Assembly: GCA_039000685.1 (NCBI GenBank) | Contig: JAWBNW010000013.1 | Span: forward strand, 1-14,773 | DNA length: 14,773 nucleotides | Source: JAVZGQ01 sp039000685 | GTDB lineage: Archaea > Aenigmatarchaeota > Aenigmatarchaeia > CG10238-14 > SCSR01 | Reading direction: 5' to 3' | Part shown: positions 1 through 6,872 of the stretch, piece after piece | How positions within the stretch are numbered: the stretch's first letter is position 1 | How the letters are laid out: every line of letters starts with the position of its first letter | Translations under genes and position numbers: made by a program | The notes under the pieces: generated by a model | What the model saw: only the letters and a program-made list of their open reading frames with translations | The model's database searches: none | What the model was told of the DNA's origin: nothing

Positions 1-591
1 AACATAGGGTAGTTCTATATATTTTCCCCCCTCGGCTAATTTTTCTATTTCTGGACCACCTGGCATGGGAAGACCAATTTCTCTTGCAACAATATCTAAA
101 CAATTCCCAATGGGTATGTCTTCAGTTTCACCGAATATCCTGTAAACACTTTCAACAAATGCTATTATTTGAGTGTTTCCACCAGACAAATAAACAAAAA
201 CAGGGTCTTTAGCCCCTGTTGTCAGAAGACCAATTTCCAAATGTGCTATTTGGTGACAAATAGGAATCAAGGGTTTGTTAATTTTTTTTGAAAGTTCTTT
301 GGCAAAATTGGCACCAACCAATAAACAAGGCGGTAAACCAGCACCTGACGCATAAGCTATCAGATCAACATCTTCAATTTTCAAACCAGCTTTTTCTAAT
401 ACATTTTTCAAAACCGTCTCAGAAACATTTTCATGATGGGCTTTTGCTTCATTTGGTACTATCCCTTTACCAATTTCAGGTTTATACATGCTTCTTTCAT
501 CAGCCAGAATCTTTCCTTTTTCATTTACAATCCCTATCCCAAAAGTATGGGCGGTCGATTCGATTCCCAAGCAAATCAATTCTTTCACCAT
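1..591 (-). CDS. kae1: Kae1/TsaD-type tRNA t6A threonylcarbamoyltransferase (5' part, truncated by window edge)
   Basis: Catalytic subunit of the KEOPS complex, which transfers threonylcarbamoyl to A37 of ANN-decoding tRNAs to make t6A. The frame is open from ATG 591-589 to position 1 and gives the first 197 residues of a protein normally about 320-340 long. Visible family signatures are GIESTAHTFG (residues 9-18), the metal-binding histidines of CHQIAHLE (H113, H117), the nucleotide-binding YLSGGNTQ (134-141) and GLPMPGGPEIEKLA (173-186). An alternative start is the GTG immediately after the ATG. No Shine-Dalgarno is seen, and a TATA-like element about 25 nt upstream (611-620) suggests a leaderless transcript. 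It is divergent from hel308. Some archaea fuse Kae1 to the kinase Bud32; that part would lie outside the window. The family call is very secure. Confidence 0.97.
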   Translation of the reverse strand, partial: MVKELICLGIESTAHTFGIGIVNEKGKILADERSMYKPEIGKGIVPNEAKAHHENVSETVLKNVLEKAGLKIEDVDLIAYASGAGLPPCLLVGANFAKELSKKINKPLIPICHQIAHLEIGLLTTGAKDPVFVYLSGGNTQIIAFVESVYRIFGETEDIPIGNCLDIVAREIGLPMPGGPEIEKLAEGGKYIELPYV

Positions 592-626
592 AATCTAAAT
601 TTCTATAAAATTAATTATAAGATGGT
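592..626. promoter_or_regulatory. 35-bp divergent promoter region between kae1 and hel308
   Basis: Two AT-rich TATA-like elements lie back to back: CTATAAAA (603-610), oriented toward hel308, and TTATAATTAA on the minus strand (611-620), toward kae1. The second is centred about 25 nt from the kae1 ATG, the expected distance for a leaderless archaeal transcript. The first is about 20 nt from the hel308 ATG, a little short. No ribosome-binding site precedes either start. Promoter function is inferred. Confidence 0.5.
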
Positions 627-2816
627 ATGAAAATTGAAGAACTTTCAAATTATGGTATACCGGAACACTTCTTACAAAAGTTTAAAGAAGAGAAAATCTC
701 AGAACTTTTTCCACCACAAGAAGAAGTTGTAAAAAAAAGACTCTTTCAAGACAAGAGCTTAGTGATATCATTACCAACAGCAGGTGGGAAAACATTCATT
801 GCAGCCTTAGCTATGATAAACAAACTTTCTTCTTCAAGACAAAAAGTAATTTACACAGTCCCCTTGGTTGCTCTTGCCAATGAAAAATACGAATATTTCA
901 AAAAACTTTTTGAAGGAAAGTGGAAAGTTGCAATTTCTGTTGGTGATTTAGATTCAACCGATCCTTGGCTCGCTGATTACAATGTAATTGTTTGTACAAA
1001 TGAAAAACTCGACTCTCTGATAAGACATGGGGTACAATGGGTTAGAGAGATTGGATTAATTGTTGTCGATGAAATACACCTTTTAAATGATCCCAACAGA
1101 GGACCAACTCTTGAAATTTTATTAACAAGGCTAATGGAGATTGTGCCAAAAGCACAAATACTGGCTTTATCAGCAACCATAAACAATGCTGAAGAGCTTG
1201 CAGAATGGTTGAATGCACATTTGCTCGAAAGCAATTTCAGGCCAGTTAAACTTTATGAAGGGGTTTACCACGATTCAAAGATTTTCTTTTACGGCAAAAA
1301 AGGATACGAGCTAAGCAATTTAGAGCCAGAAGCTGCTATTGTTGAAAATGTTTTACAACTCAAAAAACAAGCTTTATTTTTTGTTGCAACTAGAAGAACA
1401 GCAGAAAGTCTGGCAGAAAATCTAACAAAAGCAATAAGACCATATTTGAAGAAAGAGGAAGAGAAAGAGCTTCATGATTTGGCTGAAGAGATTTTGAATG
1501 TTTTGGAAGCCCCAACACAACAGTGTAAAAAGCTTGCGGCTTGTGTTAAAAATGGAGTGGCTTTTCATCACGCTGGTCTACTTGGAAAACAGAAAAGGCT
1601 GATAGAAGAAAAATTTAAGGAGGGGTTGATCAAGATTATAGTGGCAACCCCAACTTTGGCTTTCGGTGTGAATTTACCAGCTTTCAGAGTCATCATAAAG
1701 GATGCAAAGAGATATTATCCTGGTCTTGGGGCAGTTTACATTCCTGTTCTCGAGTATAAACAATTTGTCGGGAGAGCAGGAAGACCAGCTTATGATGAAT
1801 TTGGAGAATCTATTTTAATAGCAAGAACTGAAGAAGAAGCTCATGAATTGATAGACCATTTCATCATGGGCCAGCTTGAAAACATTCAATCCAAACTTGC
1901 TGTTGAACCAATTTTAAGGATGCACACATTAGCTTTAATAGCTACGAACTTTTGCAATTCAGAAGAATCTTTGAAAAATTTTTTCTCAAAAACTTTTTAT
2001 GCTTCTCAGTTTAGGGAAATTTCTTTGGTTGAAGAAAAAATAGAAAGAATTTTGGAGCAACTGGAAGAATGGAAATTTGTTTCAAAGAAAAGAGGAAAGA
2101 TTTTTGCAACAAGGATAGGCAAAAGAGTTTCTGAGCTTTATATTGATCCTTTCACAGCCTTCAATTTCATTCAAGCTTTAAAGAGGGCAACAGAAAGAAA
2201 AATTTCACCTTTTGGCATTTTGCAATTGATTTCAAACACAATAGAAATGAGACCTTTGCTTTCAGTCAGAGCTGGGGAGTTTTCTGAGCTAGAAGATTTA
2301 GTTGTCAAAAGAGAGGAAGAGCTTTTGCAAACTATTCCAGATGAATCAGAAATAGAATTTGACGATTTCTTAAGAAGTTTGAAAACTGCCTTGATGTTTG
2401 AAGCTTGGATAGAAGAAGCAACAGAAGATGAAATTTTGACAAAATTCAGAGTTGCGCCAGGAGAATTTTATGGAAGAAGAGAAATTGCAGACTGGCTTGT
2501 TTATTCTTTGCAAGAACTTGCTTTATTGCTTGGATGCAAAGAATTCTTAAAACACATAAGAAAAGTTAGAGTTAGGCTTGAATATGGTGTTAGAGAAGAG
2601 TTAATTCCTTTGGTTAGGCTAAAACAAGTTGGTAGGGTTAGGGCAAGAAAGCTTTTCAATTCTGGGTTAAAATCTATAGAAGATTTGAGAAAAGTTTCCG
2701 TGGAGAAACTTTCTTATATGGTGGGACCAACTGTTGCCAAGACCATTAAAGATCAGTTAGAAGGAAAAAAAGATGAGAAGAAGATTGAGCAACAAGCGAC
2801 TTTGAAGAAATACTAA
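627..2816 (+). CDS. hel308: Hel308-type Ski2-family ATP-dependent DNA helicase
   Basis: A 729-aa superfamily 2 helicase. Hel308 unwinds DNA 3'-5' and acts at stalled replication forks in archaea. The motifs are in order: Q-motif glutamine (FPPQ, 28-31), Walker A PTAGGKT (50-56), motif Ia TVPLVALANEKY (77-88), Walker B DEIH (148-151), motif III SAT (182-184), motif V VATPTLAFGVNLP (about 339-351) and motif VI QFVGRAGRP (379-387). A winged-helix and ratchet region follows. The C-terminal helix-hairpin-helix (VGRVRARKLF from about 668, then VGPTVAKTI) is the autoinhibitory DNA-binding domain typical of Hel308 and sets it apart from other Ski2 enzymes. Length is usual for the family. The start is fixed because ATG at 622 runs into a stop at once. 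The 3' end converges on the tRNA gene. Confidence 0.95.
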   Translation: MKIEELSNYGIPEHFLQKFKEEKISELFPPQEEVVKKRLFQDKSLVISLPTAGGKTFIAALAMINKLSSSRQKVIYTVPLVALANEKYEYFKKLFEGKWKVAISVGDLDSTDPWLADYNVIVCTNEKLDSLIRHGVQWVREIGLIVVDEIHLLNDPNRGPTLEILLTRLMEIVPKAQILALSATINNAEELAEWLNAHLLESNFRPVKLYEGVYHDSKIFFYGKKGYELSNLEPEAAIVENVLQLKKQALFFVATRRTAESLAENLTKAIRPYLKKEEEKELHDLAEEILNVLEAPTQQCKKLAACVKNGVAFHHAGLLGKQKRLIEEKFKEGLIKIIVATPTLAFGVNLPAFRVIIKDAKRYYPGLGAVYIPVLEYKQFVGRAGRPAYDEFGESILIARTEEEAHELIDHFIMGQLENIQSKLAVEPILRMHTLALIATNFCNSEESLKNFFSKTFYASQFREISLVEEKIERILEQLEEWKFVSKKRGKIFATRIGKRVSELYIDPFTAFNFIQALKRATERKISPFGILQLISNTIEMRPLLSVRAGEFSELEDLVVKREEELLQTIPDESEIEFDDFLRSLKTALMFEAWIEEATEDEILTKFRVAPGEFYGRREIADWLVYSLQELALLLGCKEFLKHIRKVRVRLEYGVREELIPLVRLKQVGRVRARKLFNSGLKSIEDLRKVSVEKLSYMVGPTVAKTIKDQLEGKKDEKKIEQQATLKKY

Positions 2817-2854
2817 AAAATTTTTAAAAATAAAACAATGGCTTACATTTCCAA
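2817..2854. terminator. AT-rich bidirectional termination region between hel308 and tRNA-Pro
   Basis: The short gap between two convergent genes has T-runs on both strands: T5 at 2821-2825 on the plus strand, and TTTTATTTTT on the minus strand just downstream of the tRNA. Archaeal RNA polymerase terminates at such runs without a hairpin. Function is inferred from composition and position only. Confidence 0.4.
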
Positions 2855-2940
2855 TGGGGTTGCCGGGATTTGAACCCAGATTGCCAGCGTTCCCTTCAAT
2901 GCCCGAGGCTGGTGTCCTAGCCAAGTTAGACTACAACCCC
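2855..2940 (-). tRNA. tRNA-Pro (anticodon CGG) with a 12-nt intron
   Basis: The minus strand folds as a complete cloverleaf. The acceptor stem is GGGGTTG with CAACCCC, a perfect 7 bp, with discriminator A and no encoded CCA. The D arm is GTCT/GGAC with GG in the loop. The anticodon stem is CCAGC/GCTGG. The variable loop is 4 nt. The T arm is CTGGG/CCCGG around TTCAAAT. The anticodon loop is 19 nt instead of 7. Removing 12 nt at the canonical 37/38 position leaves CTCGGGC, whose anticodon CGG (2903-2905) and discriminator A73 fit proline. The primary transcript is 86 nt and the mature form 74 nt. It lies 15 bp downstream of the DUF371 gene on the same strand, so it could be processed from that operon's transcript or use a promoter overlapping that gene's end. 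Confidence 0.93.
2890..2901 (-). other. Archaeal tRNA intron (position 37/38), CATTGAAGGGAA
   Basis: The 12-nt insert in the anticodon loop matches bulge-helix-bulge geometry for the archaeal splicing endonuclease. C32, U33 and C34 can pair with the intron GGG (positions 10 to 8), and a G35-A opposition occupies the fourth position. The two 3-nt bulges would be G36 G37/C and A A/C38, each cut after its second base. The central helix is therefore relaxed (3 bp, one of them G-U). Because C is repeated, the boundary is ambiguous by one base without changing the product. Confidence 0.82.
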
Positions 2941-2955
2941 CTAATAAGAATTAGT

Positions 2956-3549
2956 TCACTGTTTTATTTCTAAACTTATTTTGACTCTTGTTTGAGAATT
3001 TTTCAATTTTTCAATCAAGCTTTGCTTAAGCTCGTTAGCAGATTTATCCGAAAGAATAGCAACAGTCTTACCATCAACAAGAGAATCTTTCCTTATGACA
3101 ATTTCTTCCTTACTTGTTAGTTTAAGGGCAGGTGAACCATAAGCAACAAAAACTTCTCCTTCTCCTTCTACTTCAATTTTCACCTCAACTTTTCTCGCAC
3201 TTTTGATTGCGGCTTTAAAATCTTCACTTAAATCCTTACAAGCTTTGTCTACATTAACGGCAATTGTTGCATCATCAATATCTAAACCTTTTGTTATTCT
3301 TATCGTCGAATTATCAGAAGCCTTGATTTCCGGATGTCCGTGGCCAAAAATTTCTTCTCTTACAGACTTCAATTCCATTAAAAGCTTCCACCCACTTTCT
3401 GTTGGTATATAAGCTCCAGTGGCAGTGTAGTGAATCATCCCCTTACTTTCTAAAATTTCAAGAACATCTTTAAGCATTTCAGGTGTTATCGATGGGGACG
3501 GTTCTGGAGCAATTTCAGGAGGACCTTGAATTTTTTTTATTTCTCCCAT
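2956..3549 (-). CDS. DUF371 family protein with N-terminal winged-helix-like segment
   Basis: A 197-aa protein of unknown function. Residues about 72-197 match the archaeal DUF371 (COG2090) pattern: GHPEIKASDNSTIRITK, then DDATIAVNVDKACKDL, a YGSPALKL turn, IVIRKDS and a K-rich end. Residues about 21-65 (TPEMLKDVLEILESKGMIHY through TESGWKLLMEL) look like a small winged-helix unit, with two helices and a wing ending in an extra helix; this is read by eye. Its ATG shares one base with the trmI stop (TAATG), and a GGTGA motif sits just upstream, so the two are translationally coupled. Co-transcription with a tRNA methyltransferase and proximity to a tRNA gene point loosely to RNA metabolism. 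The family call is good; the function is unknown. Confidence 0.85.
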   Translation of the reverse strand: MGEIKKIQGPPEIAPEPSPSITPEMLKDVLEILESKGMIHYTATGAYIPTESGWKLLMELKSVREEIFGHGHPEIKASDNSTIRITKGLDIDDATIAVNVDKACKDLSEDFKAAIKSARKVEVKIEVEGEGEVFVAYGSPALKLTSKEEIVIRKDSLVDGKTVAILSDKSANELKQSLIEKLKNSQTRVKISLEIKQ

Positions 3550-4298
3550 TATTTCACCTTTCTTGCAAAAGTTATGAAACCAGTATGCATTATCCCCATG
3601 GTCTTAGGTCTTGTAGTCCTTTCAGTTTGCCATTCTCTTACTATATTTTCAACTGTTTTAATATAAGAAAAGTTTAACTCTCTCATTTTCTTTGTTACAG
3701 CAATCACTTCTTCTATTGTTGGTGAATAAACAACAAGCCAACCACCTGGTTTTAGAGCCTTGTGAGCATGTCCCACAACCCTTTCAGGATTTTGAATATC
3801 AACAGTCACAAGATCAACATTTTTCTCAGAAATTCCTTTAATTGCATCTTTATTTTTTATTTTAATGAAGTCTGAAAGACCAGAAAGTTCCACATTCTTC
3901 TTAGCTATTTTTAACATTTCTCTTCCCCTTTCATAACTCACAACTCTTCCAGGTTTTATGTAATTTGTCAAGAAAATGGCTAAAAAACCAGAACCCGTTC
4001 CTACATCAACAACAAAACTTCCGGGAGAAATTCCTGTATATGATAGAATTAAAGCAGCATCTTTTGGCATTATTATTTGCGGCCCTCTTTCAGCTTTTTT
4101 CTCCAAAAGATCAATCAAATTCGGTTTAACTATTTTGAATTCCTTTTTTAGATGAGTTTTTATCTTATCTCCAAACTTCTTCTTTAAAGTTTCACTTAAA
4201 TCAAAAATTCCATCTTTTGTTTGGAGTTTTCCTTTTCCAACCTCTACCAAGTAAGAAGAATCTTTTGACAAAAGCAAGATCAATTCTTTCTCTTTCAA
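3549..4298 (-). CDS. trmI: tRNA (adenine-N1)-methyltransferase TrmI (m1A57/58)
   Basis: A 249-aa SAM-dependent methyltransferase that makes m1A at positions 57/58 in the tRNA T-loop of archaea. It has the TrmI layout: a small N-terminal beta domain (1-60), the family signature RGPQIIMPKDAALIL (71-85), the SAM-binding motif VVDVGTGSGFLAIFL (96-110), acidic residue E123 of SYERG, motif IV VTVDIQNPE (164-172), and the C-terminal RPKTMGIMHTGFITFARK. The start is a TTG (4298-4296). There is no ATG or GTG between the htpX stop and this codon in frame, and a GTGAT motif lies just upstream. It is 27 nt behind htpX and overlaps the DUF371 gene by 1 nt. A TATA-like CTATATTTAA in the 27-nt gap might add an internal promoter. 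Confidence 0.93.
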   Translation of the reverse strand: MKEKELILLLSKDSSYLVEVGKGKLQTKDGIFDLSETLKKKFGDKIKTHLKKEFKIVKPNLIDLLEKKAERGPQIIMPKDAALILSYTGISPGSFVVDVGTGSGFLAIFLTNYIKPGRVVSYERGREMLKIAKKNVELSGLSDFIKIKNKDAIKGISEKNVDLVTVDIQNPERVVGHAHKALKPGGWLVVYSPTIEEVIAVTKKMRELNFSYIKTVENIVREWQTERTTRPKTMGIMHTGFITFARKVK

Positions 4299-4325
4299 AA
4301 AATCACTAATTAAATATAGGTTAAA

Positions 4326-5285
4326 TTAAGATTTAGCCAATTCTTTTTCCAAATTTCTTAGAGCCAAAATCCTCTTAAAAGTTAGAGGATGCGTCCTAAA
4401 TATTTCTAAAAACCTCATTAACGGGTTTTTCTTCTCCCACTCCATTGCTTTTTTTAATTCCCCCTCATCTAAATTCAAATCCGAATATTCAGAAGAAAGT
4501 TTGTTCACTTCAGTTGTAGCTGATACGGGATCTGCTATGAAAAAAGACCTGACAGAAGAATTTTCAATTTTTTCTGAAGACATACTTAAACCATATGTTA
4601 TTTTTGCCAAAGCACTTGCCAGCAACTTGGGTTTAGTGTTTATACCAGAAAACCTATCCGCGTAATATTCTCTAAGCCTTGAAAGAGCAAGTACGAGCAA
4701 GTTGGAAATTAAATAAACAATATAAGCTACAAAGCCAACTAAGACGGCCGCGCCAACATCTCTTCTCCTATCTCTCGAAGGAGCAAAAATCAAAAACCTA
4801 GCAACAAAATATGCTAATATTGGTATAGCTGAAACTATTGTCATCACAATCATGTCTTTGTGCTTGATATGACCAATTTCATGTGCCACAACGGCTTTTA
4901 CTTCTTCTTGAGTTAAATTGTTCAGTAAACCTTGAGTAACCGTTAGAACAGCTGAACCAGGAGTTCTTCCAAAAACAAATGCATTCGGTGATCCAACTCT
5001 TGCCAAAGCAATTTTTGGTATAGGAACTTTATTTTTTCTACAAAGCTCTTGCACTGTTTCCCAGAGCCAAGGATATTCATTCTTTTCTAAAAGCCTCATG
5101 TTTGTAGTCCACCAAATTATTTTCGGTCCAATTAACCATTGAATAAAAACAAGCAGTATTGCCATAGCCACTATTATGTAGCCGGAAACATCAAAGAAGT
5201 AACCTATGGCTGCAAGCAATCCAAACAGAAATCCAAATAACAAAAAGAGCGTCAAACTCATCGTTAGCCAGAGTTTTATTGCCAT
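4326..5285 (-). CDS. htpX: HtpX-family M48 membrane zinc metalloprotease
   Basis: A 319-aa integral membrane protease that degrades misfolded membrane proteins. There are two N-terminal membrane segments (about 8-30 and 34-56), then the catalytic zinc site HEIGH (135-139) with its third ligand in the REYYADRFS motif (E206, D210). Two more hydrophobic segments (about 147-168 and 177-200) separate them, as expected for HtpX. SPNAFVFGR (99-107) is the conserved loop preceding the active site. Length is slightly above the bacterial form. The start ATG lies 1 nt after the stop of the DUF131 gene, so the two are probably coupled. All catalytic residues are present. Confidence 0.95.
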   Translation of the reverse strand: MAIKLWLTMSLTLFLLFGFLFGLLAAIGYFFDVSGYIIVAMAILLVFIQWLIGPKIIWWTTNMRLLEKNEYPWLWETVQELCRKNKVPIPKIALARVGSPNAFVFGRTPGSAVLTVTQGLLNNLTQEEVKAVVAHEIGHIKHKDMIVMTIVSAIPILAYFVARFLIFAPSRDRRRDVGAAVLVGFVAYIVYLISNLLVLALSRLREYYADRFSGINTKPKLLASALAKITYGLSMSSEKIENSSVRSFFIADPVSATTEVNKLSSEYSDLNLDEGELKKAMEWEKKNPLMRFLEIFRTHPLTFKRILALRNLEKELAKS

Positions 5286-5286
5286 A

Positions 5287-5517
5287 CTACCACTTTTTTA
5301 TTAAAATTAAGATTAACATCAAGATTATAAAAATCATTATTGTTAATATAAAGGCCCCTTTACTGTTCCAAATCCCAAATGGTATGGGACCTATTAAACC
5401 AAAAAATCCCCATTCAGTTTTTACATTTTCTTTTGAGCCCAAAATTACCCCTAAAAAAACTATCAGTATCCCAACAAAAATCAGCAAAATTCCTGCAAAG
5501 ATTAAATGCTCTCGCAT
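5287..5517 (-). CDS. Small two-helix membrane protein, DUF131-like
   Basis: A 76-aa protein with two hydrophobic segments (about 5-27 and 54-73) flanking a short polar loop that holds GLIGPIPFGIW. The size, topology and GPIP turn match the archaeal DUF131 family of uncharacterised small membrane proteins. It is the first gene of the minus-strand group leading into htpX (1-nt gap). A role with the membrane protease is possible from context but unproven. A TATA-like element about 27 nt upstream and the lack of a Shine-Dalgarno suggest a leaderless start. Confidence 0.78.
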   Translation of the reverse strand: MREHLIFAGILLIFVGILIVFLGVILGSKENVKTEWGFFGLIGPIPFGIWNSKGAFILTIMIFIILMLILILIKKW

Positions 5518-5553
5518 CTATCTATTTTAATCTTAATCAATAAATAAAAAACT
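5518..5553. promoter_or_regulatory. 36-bp divergent promoter region between the DUF131 gene and nop5
   Basis: CTATTTTAA (5522-5530) is centred about 28 nt from the nop5 ATG. On the other strand, TTTTATTTATT (5539-5549) is centred about 27 nt from the DUF131 ATG. Each TATA-like box lies close to the start codon of the opposite gene, and neither gene has a ribosome-binding site. This fits leaderless back-to-back promoters. Confidence 0.55.
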
Positions 5554-6627
5554 ATGCGTGCTTACATAGTTACAACCTTCATAGGGGTTTTTGGCGTTAC
5601 TGAAGAAAATGAAATAATTCATTTCGAACCCTTTCAGAAAAATCCAGAAAAAATAGCAGAAAAGCTTAGAGCTTCTAAGAAAGAAATCATAGAAGAAGAA
5701 AAGAAAGTACAAGATGAACTGAAAAAAAAGTGTTTCAGAGAAATATTTTTTTCAACTGAAAAAGAAGGCGTCAATTCTCAAAAAGAAAACAAAGCAGAGA
5801 AATTTGTTAAAGAAAACTTGAGAAATCTGGCCTTGGAGCACAAGTTTGCCAAAGACCAAACAGAATTCAACCAACTTTTGACTAAAATCAACATAGAACT
5901 CACAAAATCCAAAATCAAGGGGGCAATAGAAAAAGACAGTTTTGCAATCCAAATTGTGAAGATAATTGAAGAGATAGACAAGATGACAAACGTCTTGATT
6001 GAAAGGTTGAGAGAATTCTACAGCTTACATTTCCCAGAGATGGATAAGATGGTTCAAGACCACAGAAAATATGCAAAAATAATAGAGAAATACGGATCAA
6101 GAGAAAAAATAGAAGATCCTGAATTAAGCCAAATTGCTCAAAAAAGCATGGGAGCAGACTTTAGAGAGGAAGAAATAAAAACAGTTCAATCAATTGCAAC
6201 CGAAATTCTAAATTTTTACAAGCTCAGAGATGTTTTATCAGAACAAATGGAAAAAATTTTGAGGGAAGTTTCCCCAAATTTCACAGAGCTCGCCGGTTCA
6301 ATGCTTTCAGCCAAACTTATAGCCAAAGCAGGGGGTCTTGAGAAGCTGGCCAAAATGCCTTCAAGCGCCATCCAGCTCATGGGGGCAGAAAAAAGCCTTT
6401 TCAGATTTTTACACGGTAAAGGCAAATCACCTAGATTTGGGATGATTTACAACCACCCTTTGGTCTTGAATGCACCGGAAAAACTTAAGGGCAAAGTTGC
6501 TAGGATAGTTGCTGCAAAACTTTCTATTGCTGCAAAACTCGACTTCTACTCAAAAGAATACAAAGGAGATAAACTTAAGAAAGAACTGGAAGAAAAAGTT
6601 AAGAAAGCTTTATCTTCTAAACCTTAA
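5554..6627 (+). CDS. nop5: Nop5 (Nop56/58-like), box C/D sRNP core scaffold
   Basis: A 357-aa scaffold of the archaeal box C/D ribonucleoprotein, which bridges L7Ae-bound guide RNA and fibrillarin for 2'-O-methylation of rRNA and tRNA. The N-terminal fibrillarin-binding domain (1-about 65) is followed by a long coiled coil (about 80-240, NOSIC region) and the C-terminal Nop domain. The Nop domain carries the RNA-binding signature GAEKSLFRFLHGKGKSPRFG (277-296) and the typical IYNHPLV. The lysine-rich tail ends at residue 357, and length is normal for archaea. It is followed by fibrillarin, the usual archaeal partner, after an intervening antisense gene. Its last 18 bp overlap that gene tail to tail. 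Confidence 0.95.
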   Translation: MRAYIVTTFIGVFGVTEENEIIHFEPFQKNPEKIAEKLRASKKEIIEEEKKVQDELKKKCFREIFFSTEKEGVNSQKENKAEKFVKENLRNLALEHKFAKDQTEFNQLLTKINIELTKSKIKGAIEKDSFAIQIVKIIEEIDKMTNVLIERLREFYSLHFPEMDKMVQDHRKYAKIIEKYGSREKIEDPELSQIAQKSMGADFREEEIKTVQSIATEILNFYKLRDVLSEQMEKILREVSPNFTELAGSMLSAKLIAKAGGLEKLAKMPSSAIQLMGAEKSLFRFLHGKGKSPRFGMIYNHPLVLNAPEKLKGKVARIVAAKLSIAAKLDFYSKEYKGDKLKKELEEKVKKALSSKP

Positions 6628-6831
6628 AAACTTCTTTTCTATCAAACAATAGATCAAAATTCCGATAATTCCAAGGATTAAACAAATTGCCAACCAAACA
6701 AACTTGTATTTTGTACTTTTCTTTGACCTTAAAATATCCACCATGGCAGGTATGAAAGCCACTAAACTTACTATACCATAAATCTGTAATACCACAAACC
6801 CCAAATTTATTAAATATTCTAATTCATCCAT
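6610..6831 (-). CDS. Small two-helix membrane protein, PLDc_N-like
   Basis: A 73-aa protein from ATG 6831; an upstream in-frame ATG at 6882 would run into the fibrillarin gene and is less likely. There are two membrane segments, the first about 7-30 (LGFVVLQIYGIVSLVAFIP) and the second about 45-62, around a basic loop with DILRSKKSTKYKFVW. This resembles the PLDc_N family of short two-helix membrane proteins (WLAICLILGIIGILIY), without a catalytic domain. A TATA-like element at 6854-6863 is about 26 nt from this ATG. It sits on the opposite strand between nop5 and fibrillarin. Function is unknown. Confidence 0.72.
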   Translation of the reverse strand: MDELEYLINLGFVVLQIYGIVSLVAFIPAMVDILRSKKSTKYKFVWLAICLILGIIGILIYCLIEKKFLRFRR

Positions 6832-6872
6832 ACAAAATATATTTTCATTTCGATTATAAAATAAGTGTTTGT
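6832..6872. promoter_or_regulatory. 41-bp divergent promoter region between the small membrane gene and flpA
   Basis: The near-symmetric TTATAAAATA (6854-6863) is about 26 nt from the membrane-protein ATG on the minus strand. ATATATTTT (6837-6845) lies about 30 nt before the fibrillarin ATG. Both genes would have little or no leader. It supplies a separate promoter for flpA, which cannot simply be read from nop5 without crossing the antisense gene. Confidence 0.5.

Noticed and set aside
2855..2940. Reading the tRNA as an intron-less tRNA with another anticodon (for example CAT or GAA within the long loop)
   Set aside because: These readings need a non-standard loop or stem. The 37/38 intron leaves a perfect 5-bp stem, a 7-nt loop CTCGGGC and the bulge geometry expected for splicing.
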